Assembly: GCF_029392315.1 (NCBI RefSeq)
Contig: NZ_CP113939.1
Coordinates: 2,108,001-2,172,000 of the forward strand
Reading direction: 5' to 3'
Length of the DNA stretch: 64,000 nucleotides
From: Bifidobacterium sp. ESL0690
Lineage (GTDB): Bacteria; Actinomycetota; Actinomycetes; Actinomycetales; Bifidobacteriaceae
Numbering within the stretch: the first letter of the stretch is position 1; each line of letters opens with the position of its first letter. The notes below the pieces were generated by a model, which saw nothing but the letters and a program-made list of their open reading frames with translations, ran no database searches and was not told the origin of the DNA. Below, in pieces: positions 29,569 through 36,931 of this stretch. A program made the position numbers and the translations under genes.

Positions 29569-29960
29569 ATTCCACCTTCGCTTTCTGGCCCGTCACGCTA
29601 CGAGCGTAAGACGATGTGAAACGATTCTTCCGGCATGCAGATGACTCCGATTTCGAGATTCCCATTTTAAATTCAATTCAACGTATCCTAACGTGCCGCA
29701 AACCCGCAGATATATCGGTGCCCACGCATCAAGGCTATACGATTCGCAATTCATAGTCTGCACCTGACTGGCCAAAATCGAGGTCGGCATTGCAGGAATC
29801 GTACATTTCTGATGCACGGCTGCTGTTGCTCGCAATATGAACTCCATGGCCCAGCACCAAGCTGAAGTCCAACAGCCGAGCCCGATACACGCCGCAACCG
29901 CAGCGAAACTTGCCCTGAAAATTCGCGAGCGTCAAGATACGCCGTTCATGAGGAATCATC
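29569..29960. other. Transporter upstream region, no gene seen
   Basis: About 390 bases between the 31-codon frame and the permease gene. Reading frames on the minus strand overlap the permease start and lack ribosome binding sites. I see no known riboswitch consensus. Confidence 0.35.
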
Positions 29961-31724
29961 ATGACCAACTTCTCCTTCAACTTCAACCGCGCACCGGCGA
30001 CATCGGACGCCGGCCGGGACACCAGCTTCACCAAGCGCGTGGTCTCGGACTGCGTGGTGGCCGTCGGCATCCTCGCCATCTTCGGCCTGATCGCCTGGGT
30101 TCTGCCCGCCATCAACGCGCCGGTGGGGCCGAAAGGCATCCCCTCCACCGTCTCCACCGACCCGCGCAACCTGCCTTACTACGCGCTGCGCTCGGTCTTC
30201 CGCATGACCATAGCGCTGTTCTTCTCGCTGGTGTTCACCTTCGTCTACGGACTGGCCGCGGCACGCTCGCGCAGGCTCGGCAAGGTGCTCATCCCGCTAC
30301 TCGACATCCTGCAGTCTGTACCGATTTTGGGCTTCCTTTCGGCGACCGTGACCATCTGGCTCGCACTTTTCCCCGGCTCTATGATGGGCGTCGAGGCCGC
30401 CTCGATTTTCGCCATCTTCACCTCGCAGGCATGGAACATGACCTTCTCGTTCTACCGGTCGCTCAAAAGCGAACCCAAGGAGCTCGACGAGGCGGCACGC
30501 AACCTACGGCTTTCGCACTGGCAGCGCTTCTGGGTGCTCGACGTGCCGAACTCCATGATTCCGCTCTTGTGGAACATGATGATGAGCGTCGGCGGCGGCT
30601 GGTTCTTCCTGACCGCCTCCGAGATGATTTCCGTCAACAACAAGACGTACGCACTGCCCGGCATCGGCAGCTACGTCGAAGCTGCGGCCGCGGAGGAAAA
30701 TCCCGGCAAAATCGGCTGGGCCATCCTGACCATGGTCATCGTCGTGCTCGCCATCGATGTGTTGGTTTGGAAGCCGTTAACCGCATGGGCCGAAAAGTTC
30801 CGCATCACGCAAAGCGAGTCCTCGGAACCCAAGCGCAGCGCGGTCTTGACGCTGATTCGCCAGTCACATATCGATGATTTCGTCGCCCGCATCTTCCGGC
30901 CCGTTGGCGAATTCCTCAACTGGATCACCCGTCCGCTCGGCCAAACCGGTTCGAAGTGGGGCGCCAAGCCCGGCCGTCGCCGCGCCGGTGATGTCGTTTT
31001 CGGTGTCATCGTAGGCGTTGCCGTCATCGCCGGAGCCGCAGAACTCATTGTCACCATCATGAAGACCACCGGCCTGGGCGAACTCGGCACGGCCTTCGGT
31101 CTCGGTGGCATCACCTTCCTCCGTGTGGCATTGCTGACCGTGGTCTGCTCGGTAATCTGGGTGCCGCTCGGCGCCATCATCGGCATGAACCCGAAGATCT
31201 CACGCCTCGTCCAGCCACTGGTGCAGGTGCTGGCAAGCTTCCCGGCCAACTTCATCTTCCCGTTCGTGGTCATGGTCTTCGTCGCCTGCGGCGTCGACAT
31301 CAACTGGGGCTCAATCCTCCTGATGGCGCTGGGAACGCAATGGTACATCCTCTTCAACGTCATCGCCGGCGCATCCGCCATCCCCGACGACCTCATCGAA
31401 ATGACCAAGAACTTCCACATCACCGGATGGATGAAATGGAAGACGCTCATCCTACCGGCAGTCTTCGGCTCCTGGGTCACCGGCGGCATCACCGCTGCGG
31501 GCGGGGCATGGAACGCTTCCATCGTTTCGGAAATCGTCAGCTACGGACGGCATACACTCGTCGCCAAAGGCCTCGGTTCATATATCGCCGAAGCCACCGC
31601 GCATGCTGAGGGCATGAAGACCATCATCGGCGTGGCCGTCATGGCCATCTTCGTGGTCGCCGTCAACCGTCTCTTCTGGAACCCGCTGCAACGTCTCGCC
31701 GACCGTCGTTTCGTCGTCGGATGA
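29961..31724 (+). CDS. ABC transporter, duplicated permease (NitT/TauT anion-type)
   Basis: A 587-residue protein made of two permease units in one chain. Unit 1 spans about residues 30-275 and unit 2 about 345-580, each with several membrane helices and an EAA-type coupling loop: DEAARNLRLSHWQRFWVLDV near 174 and DLIEMTKNFHITGWMKWKTL near 475. The arrangement matches the 'anion transport, duplicated permease' group (COG4986). One chain can supply the whole membrane channel. GAGGAATC precedes the ATG. The ATPase gene follows after 58 bases. No substrate-binding protein is encoded in the neighbourhood, so the substrate is unknown. Confidence 0.85.
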   Translation: MTNFSFNFNRAPATSDAGRDTSFTKRVVSDCVVAVGILAIFGLIAWVLPAINAPVGPKGIPSTVSTDPRNLPYYALRSVFRMTIALFFSLVFTFVYGLAAARSRRLGKVLIPLLDILQSVPILGFLSATVTIWLALFPGSMMGVEAASIFAIFTSQAWNMTFSFYRSLKSEPKELDEAARNLRLSHWQRFWVLDVPNSMIPLLWNMMMSVGGGWFFLTASEMISVNNKTYALPGIGSYVEAAAAEENPGKIGWAILTMVIVVLAIDVLVWKPLTAWAEKFRITQSESSEPKRSAVLTLIRQSHIDDFVARIFRPVGEFLNWITRPLGQTGSKWGAKPGRRRAGDVVFGVIVGVAVIAGAAELIVTIMKTTGLGELGTAFGLGGITFLRVALLTVVCSVIWVPLGAIIGMNPKISRLVQPLVQVLASFPANFIFPFVVMVFVACGVDINWGSILLMALGTQWYILFNVIAGASAIPDDLIEMTKNFHITGWMKWKTLILPAVFGSWVTGGITAAGGAWNASIVSEIVSYGRHTLVAKGLGSYIAEATAHAEGMKTIIGVAVMAIFVVAVNRLFWNPLQRLADRRFVVG

Positions 31725-31782
31725 AACCCATCATCATCTATCAATATCGGAATATATCAATACTTAATTAAAGGAAGTCACG

Positions 31783-33423
31783 ATGAACTTCAACAAACTC
31801 TACAAGACCGTCGCCAGCGGCACGGAAACCGGAACCGCAACCGCAACCCGCACCCATAGCCGCCACAATCCGAAGTACGCCGACCTCGATGCCAACGGCA
31901 CCCACACCGTCATCGAGGCCAGCCACATCAGCCAGAGCTTCACCTCCGAAAAAGGCAACGAAACCACCGTCCTCGACGACATCTCCTTCAACCTGCACGA
32001 AGGCGAAATCGTCGCCATCCTCGGGCGCAGCGGCGCAGGCAAGTCGACTTTCCTGCGCATTCTTGCCGGGCTCATCCAGCCGACCAGCGGAAAGGTCTCT
32101 TATCGAGGCAAGGAGCTGGACGGGCCGAACCCCGGGGTCGCGCTCGTCTTCCAGACCTTCGCGCTGATGCCATGGCTCACCGTCGAAGACAACGTCGAGC
32201 TTGGACTCGAGGCACGCGGGGTGCCGCGCGAGGAGCGTCACAAGCGCGCGCTCGAAGCCATCGATGCCATCGGCCTGGACGGCTTCGAATCCGCCTACCC
32301 GAAGGAACTTTCCGGCGGCATGAAGCAGCGCATCGGCATCGCCCGTGCGCTCGTGCTGCGCCCGGACGCCCTGTTTATGGACGAGCCGTTCAGCGCCTTG
32401 GACGTCTTGACCGCAGAGAACCTGCGTCAGGAAGTCTTGAATCTTTGGAACAACAACCAGAGCGGCATGAAGTCCATTTTGATCGTTACTCATAACATCG
32501 AAGAGGCAGTGCAGATGGCCGATCGAGTTGTCGTCTTGGGCTCACACCCCGGCCACCTGATCGCACAGGTGCCGGTCAACCTGCCGCGTCCGCGCGACAA
32601 GCACTCCCCCGAGTTCGAGGCGATGGTCGACAAGCTCTACGCCATCCTGACCGGTCAGGAGTCGCAACGTAGCCGGCAAATTGCCCAGAAGAAGGCCGAA
32701 AATGCTGCGGGTGCGACTTCGGATGCCGCACAGAACCCGACAACCCAGTCATCGTCATCCAAATCCGATAACGGCAATAAATCGGCCAATTCGAGCAAAT
32801 CAAGCGATAACCAAGGCAACGGCATAGGTTCCGGTCAGACATCCGGCACGGCCAATGACCATGCCGCAGCACAGGCCAAAGCCAACGAAAAGCTGGCAGC
32901 GCACGAGAACGATACCAAGGTCAAAGACAACAACGCACGCACCGAACTGCTCCCGAACGCCACCCCCGGTGGACTTGCCGGTTTGCTCGACGTTGTGTCG
33001 AATTACGAGGGAGGCGTGGATCTGGCAGACCTCGCGGCCGACCTTTCCTTCGAAGTCGATGACCTCTTCCCGCTCATCGACGCCGGCACGATGCTGGGAC
33101 TTTTGACCGTCAACAACGGCCACTGCACCATCACCCGCGAAGGTGACCGCTGGTGCCATGCCGACGTATTGGAAGCCAAGAAGCTCTTCGCCCAGCTCAT
33201 CATGGACCACGCCCCGCTGGTGCGCACCATCGACCGGGCGCTGCGCAACCACCCGGACCGCGGTCTGCGCGGCGAGCTCATCCTCGACCTCTTGCGCAGC
33301 CAGCACACTGACGAAGAGGCGCAGCAGCAGTTCGACATTGCCGTGACCTGGGGCCGCTACGGCGAACTTTTCGACTACGACGCCGACGACGATCAGCTCA
33401 CCCTCGACGAGGCCAATAAGTAG
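31783..33423 (+). CDS. ABC transporter ATPase with C-terminal AAA-associated domain
   Basis: A 546-residue protein. ATPase domain of the NitT/TauT type, residues about 42-275: Walker A GRSGAGKS (81-88), Q-loop Gln124, signature LSGGMKQR (176-183), Walker B ALFMDEP (197-202), switch His near 231. Residues about 305-395 are a Ser/Asn/Lys-rich linker. Residues about 400-546 match the AAA-associated C-terminal domain (PF09821-like): LLDVVSNYEGGVDLADLAAD and TREGDRWCHAD. This domain follows such ATPases in systems with a duplicated permease; its role is unknown and may be regulatory. AAGGAAG precedes the ATG. It energises the permease at 29961-31724. Confidence 0.88.
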   Translation: MNFNKLYKTVASGTETGTATATRTHSRHNPKYADLDANGTHTVIEASHISQSFTSEKGNETTVLDDISFNLHEGEIVAILGRSGAGKSTFLRILAGLIQPTSGKVSYRGKELDGPNPGVALVFQTFALMPWLTVEDNVELGLEARGVPREERHKRALEAIDAIGLDGFESAYPKELSGGMKQRIGIARALVLRPDALFMDEPFSALDVLTAENLRQEVLNLWNNNQSGMKSILIVTHNIEEAVQMADRVVVLGSHPGHLIAQVPVNLPRPRDKHSPEFEAMVDKLYAILTGQESQRSRQIAQKKAENAAGATSDAAQNPTTQSSSSKSDNGNKSANSSKSSDNQGNGIGSGQTSGTANDHAAAQAKANEKLAAHENDTKVKDNNARTELLPNATPGGLAGLLDVVSNYEGGVDLADLAADLSFEVDDLFPLIDAGTMLGLLTVNNGHCTITREGDRWCHADVLEAKKLFAQLIMDHAPLVRTIDRALRNHPDRGLRGELILDLLRSQHTDEEAQQQFDIAVTWGRYGELFDYDADDDQLTLDEANK

Positions 33424-33458
33424 GCCGTCTGTAGTCGCCAGATATTAGTCACGTTTCA

Positions 33459-33578
33459 TTAATCGGACAAAGCCAATGAGAAAAGCACCAAACCGGTAAT
33501 CGCGGCAACCACCAACGCAGCGATTACCGCCGACACCATGGTTCGCCGACGGACAGACGACACCATAGAATCTCTCAT
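33459..33578 (-). CDS. Possible 39-residue single-helix membrane protein
   Basis: A short frame from ATG at 33578 to TAA at 33459. After a basic start (SVRRRTM) it holds one long hydrophobic segment (VSAVIAALVVAAITGLVLFS) and ends with ALSD. AGAGAG lies about nine bases upstream. It sits downstream of lemA beyond a hairpin, and its codons look like those of neighbouring genes. Topology is convincing, but length allows chance. Confidence 0.45.
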   Translation of the reverse strand: MRDSMVSSVRRRTMVSAVIAALVVAAITGLVLFSLALSD

Positions 33579-33611
33579 TACAAACAGCTCTCTTTCGACG
33601 TTTCACCTTAT

Positions 33612-33633
33612 AAAGCCGTATAGTTGCGGCTTT
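33612..33633. terminator. Small intrinsic terminator
   Basis: AAAGCCG at 33612-33618 pairs with CGGCTTT at 33627-33633 around an 8-base loop. On the plus strand TTTTT follows, suiting the end of the transporter operon; on the minus strand it sits just past the lemA stop. Confidence 0.6.
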
Positions 33634-33634
33634 T

Positions 33635-34213
33635 TCAGAACTTGACCTGCGGGACCTGCTTTTCGGCCTCGGGAACCTGGAAATACTGGGCTTGATTGAA
33701 GTGGAACATACCGGCGATGATATTCGACGGGAAGGTTTCAATGCTGGTGTTGAGCTTCTGGACGACGTCGTTGTAGAACTGACGGGCGTAGGCGATTTTC
33801 TGTTCGAGATCGGAAAGCTGCTCTTGCAGCTGCAGGAAGTTCTGGTTGGCCTTGAGATCAGGATAGGCTTCGGCAGTGGCTTGCAGTGCCATCAAAGCGT
33901 TGCTCAGAGTCGATTCGGCCTGGGCGCGATCTGCCGTCGTGGCGGAACTGCTGCCAGCCGCCTTGACGGCTTCGGCGCGAGCTTCGGTCACATTCTGGAA
34001 GACCTGCGATTCGTGGGTCGCGTATCCTTTGACGGTTTCGACCAGATTCGGCACCAGGTCGGTGCGCCGCTTGAGCTGCACGTCAATCTGCGAGAAACCG
34101 TTCTGCACACGGTTGCGCAGCGTGACCAGATGGTTATACGCCACCACGCCCCACACCACAATGATGACGACGATGGCCAATATGACCAGCAATACGGTTG
34201 TAGTTACACTCAT
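33635..34213 (-). CDS. lemA: LemA family protein
   Basis: A 192-residue LemA protein. One N-terminal membrane helix (VLLVILAIVVIIVVWGVVAY, about residues 7-27) is followed by the helical LemA domain: RVQNGFSQIDVQLKRRTDLV, PNLVETVKGYATHE, and YARQFYNDVVQKLNT with FPSNIIAGMF. Full family length. AAGAAGAG precedes the ATG. LemA is commonly encoded beside DUF2207 and related Gly-rich membrane proteins, as here; the function of the set is not established, with membrane or envelope stress often suggested. Confidence 0.93.
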   Translation of the reverse strand: MSVTTTVLLVILAIVVIIVVWGVVAYNHLVTLRNRVQNGFSQIDVQLKRRTDLVPNLVETVKGYATHESQVFQNVTEARAEAVKAAGSSSATTADRAQAESTLSNALMALQATAEAYPDLKANQNFLQLQEQLSDLEQKIAYARQFYNDVVQKLNTSIETFPSNIIAGMFHFNQAQYFQVPEAEKQVPQVKF

Positions 34214-34472
34214 TATTTTCTCTTCTTACTTGGGCTCATCCGAAATCGAGGTTTCTTAGACCCATTTTGTACGATTCGCCCGATTCCGGTCGGTTAAACG
34301 TTATTATTCCACACTCACACGATACTGAGATTTGACATCTCATGACAGCAAGCATCGCTGCCCACTCAGCTAACAACAGTTCGCACGAAACCTGTGAGAA
34401 AAGCACTAAAAAGAGTCGTTAAAGATGCATTTCCCACTAGTTAGGACAGCAGGGGGGCAATATTGCGAGTAC

Positions 34473-36698
34473 TCACCGGCCGCCGAACGAACCGCCGCCG
34501 GAACCACCGCCAGAGCCCCCGAAGCTACCGCCACCACCTCCACCGGCGCTGATGCCAAAGCCACCTCCGGAGCCGTCACCGGAACCGTCACCATTGTTCG
34601 AGAAGGCCGAGATTCTGGAACATGTGGCCTGAATATCCGAAAAACCGGAAGCGAATTGCGAACCCAGATCACCGAGCCCGCTCCCATATGCCGTGTTCGC
34701 CGCATCAGAGGCGCCGACAGAGTACCGATACGTCAGCGAATCATTCGAATCGTCGCTGAACTGGACATTTTGTGGTACCTCCGCGAAAGCCTTCGAAAGC
34801 TCTTTGACCAATCGTTTGCTGATGCCGAACGCGGTCGCATATACCAGATACTTGTCCCACAACACGAGGTCGGGAATGTCGCGATTCACGAAATTGCTGA
34901 AGTCCTCCAGATACTTCCTGAATCCGAGAATCCATGCCGCAGCCTGTTGGCCGGAACCGATGAGCTCCTGATTCTGCATCAGCGCAATCGCGAGAACGAA
35001 GAAGAACATCAGCGGGATGCCGAACACCACCATCCAAGCGATACCCCCATAGACCACCAGCGCGAGGTTGCCGACGAAAGCCAAGACGATCAGACCCACT
35101 GCGATGGCAGTGAAGAGAAGATATTGCCATTGGAAACGAGTCAGCTGCATCTGATCGAACTCGGCGTCGGCGGCGTCGTCAAAGCGCTGCTTGGCGGCAA
35201 TGCCGCCACTCCATTCCTTTAAGCAATCGTTGAGCTGGGACAGATCGAAGACCTTCGCACCAAGTTGAACGGCAGCACTGGTCAGGAAGTCAAGCAACGC
35301 GTGTTCGGAGTCGGCCAATTCGGGCTGAGCCGAGCTGTCCGCATAAGCCAACGGAAGAATCTTGACGACGCCCGTGGCCTTCCGGGAACGAGGACGATTT
35401 TGGTCTTTGGCCGCCGCGTCGATCTGCTGGACGCTGGACGCACCCATATCGATGCCCTCATACCATTGCATCCGGCCGGGGTAAAGGGCGATGAGTTTCT
35501 TGCTGGCCAGTGAAAGCAAGGTCGCCGACATACGACGCGAACGCATGGCGTGATTGCCCATCGGCTCAAGCACACCCATCAATTTGGCGGCCGCGGCAGG
35601 ACTGATCGGAGGTATATCGCGGAAATAATCCACAGTTCCGCGGTAACGAATCTTCCGGTTGTTGTATATCACCATGGCAACGGCCACCGCCATGGCAATC
35701 AACGCGAGCGCCACCGCGTCTTTCAGCTCATCGTCACGTTTCTGCAGCTGACGCTGATAGTTCTCGGCCTCAATCCGCTCATCGTTCAAAACCATGTTTT
35801 TCATGTCGATGTTGTCAGGCAGCTTCACCAAAGGCTGCTTCATTCCCTGTACGCCAAACATCGACACCAAATCCACATGCTGATGAGCCTTTACGTATTT
35901 TGCGGAAAAATCGACGCCGTGGTTGGCGCTTTTATGCACGCTGCCGTTACCATCGTAATGCAGCCACTGCCAGGTCTGGCCGCTTGCGGCACTCTTGGGA
36001 AGCGAAACGTGGCCTTGAAGGGAATCGATGGGAATCTCATTGTTGTCACCCACTGGCTCCCATTGCATATACGAAACGTCGTTATAGACCGACACCACAC
36101 CTCTGAAGGTCATGGAAATATCGAATCGCAGACTGCCCGCACTTTCGGTGGCAGGAATATTCCAGCCTATTTCGACAGTATGCCCGTTGGCGTCATTTTC
36201 GGTTTTGCCATCATTGGCGGCGGGACTGTCGGCAGCGGTTTCACCTTTGGCCGCCGGGGCATAGTCCTGGTCGTTATCGGAAGTATCCATGGCGTACCAC
36301 GTGCCTGCGTAATCGTCGTCCCAACTCTCGTCATCCAGCGCCTTCGTGGATTTGGCGGTACCGAGCCGGTAGGTCTTGCCGTGGGTCACGTCCTTGACGG
36401 ACACATCCGTGATTGCCGTGAGCTTGGTATCGTTGATCTTGTATTGCTGGAACAGTTGCCTCCAAGGCTTGCCATTTGGCCGCTGGTTGAGCTTCATGTC
36501 GATGTGCTCGGTGAATCGCAAATCCCCGTCCGTAGATACCGACGCATCATATTTCAAAGAACGATACGACATATCCTGCCGGAACGTACCGCCTTGCGCC
36601 GCGCCCCAGACGACAGTGAGGGCCAGCACCAGCGTAACCGCCAAGGATATGGCAACAGCTCTCGCCACTCTTCTCAAACTCAGCATTGCCCAACCCAT
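34473..36698 (-). CDS. DUF2207 domain membrane protein
   Basis: A 741-residue protein. An N-terminal hydrophobic segment (residues 10-32) leads into an extracytoplasmic DUF2207 domain (about 40-310: YRSLKYDASVSTDGDLRFTE, EIGWNIPATESAGSLRFDIS, FRGVVSVYNDVSYMQWEPVG). A membrane helix near 330-350 follows, then a cytoplasmic part with the DYFRDIPPISPAAAAKL motif, a helix pair near 520-570, and a Gly-rich tail ending GGSGGGSGGGSFGGR. The protein at 36932-39754 has the same plan and an almost identical tail. Start: ATG at 36698, with a second at 36686. It is upstream of lemA on the same strand. Confidence 0.88.
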   Translation of the reverse strand: MGWAMLSLRRVARAVAISLAVTLVLALTVVWGAAQGGTFRQDMSYRSLKYDASVSTDGDLRFTEHIDMKLNQRPNGKPWRQLFQQYKINDTKLTAITDVSVKDVTHGKTYRLGTAKSTKALDDESWDDDYAGTWYAMDTSDNDQDYAPAAKGETAADSPAANDGKTENDANGHTVEIGWNIPATESAGSLRFDISMTFRGVVSVYNDVSYMQWEPVGDNNEIPIDSLQGHVSLPKSAASGQTWQWLHYDGNGSVHKSANHGVDFSAKYVKAHQHVDLVSMFGVQGMKQPLVKLPDNIDMKNMVLNDERIEAENYQRQLQKRDDELKDAVALALIAMAVAVAMVIYNNRKIRYRGTVDYFRDIPPISPAAAAKLMGVLEPMGNHAMRSRRMSATLLSLASKKLIALYPGRMQWYEGIDMGASSVQQIDAAAKDQNRPRSRKATGVVKILPLAYADSSAQPELADSEHALLDFLTSAAVQLGAKVFDLSQLNDCLKEWSGGIAAKQRFDDAADAEFDQMQLTRFQWQYLLFTAIAVGLIVLAFVGNLALVVYGGIAWMVVFGIPLMFFFVLAIALMQNQELIGSGQQAAAWILGFRKYLEDFSNFVNRDIPDLVLWDKYLVYATAFGISKRLVKELSKAFAEVPQNVQFSDDSNDSLTYRYSVGASDAANTAYGSGLGDLGSQFASGFSDIQATCSRISAFSNNGDGSGDGSGGGFGISAGGGGGGSFGGSGGGSGGGSFGGR

Positions 36699-36870
36699 CC
36701 GTCTCGAAGGCGTTTTACTGCTTTCAGAAAACTATCAACCTTGGATAATCATTGCTATCAAATCATACCTGTCGGCTGTCTATGCACCAAAAAGCCAATC
36801 GTATATTAGACAAGCCGGCGTTTTTATTGCGGATTGCCACGTTACCGAAAATACCTCACCTCCAGCTTCA

Positions 36871-36921
36871 TCCATCTCGTGAAAGCCAGCAAAGAATTCC
36901 CCTAAGCGCTTCGGACCGATG
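36871..36921 (-). pseudogene. 51-bp degraded fragment of pgi coding sequence
   Basis: Aligned by eye without gaps, 43 of 51 bases match pgi at 40850-40900. On the minus strand it codes [17 protein letters not shown] against [17 protein letters not shown] in the intact enzyme. Flanking bases do not align. It lies in the gap between two DUF2207 genes, just past the stop of the larger one. Confidence 0.75.
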
Positions 36922-36931
36922 CAGCAGGCGC

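Noticed and set aside
29420..29960. Possible riboswitch before the ABC transporter
   Set aside because: I compared it by eye with thiamine, manganese and SAM consensus elements and found no match.
29735..30169. A 144-codon minus-strand frame upstream of the permease
   Set aside because: Half of it is antisense to the clear permease start; no ribosome binding site.
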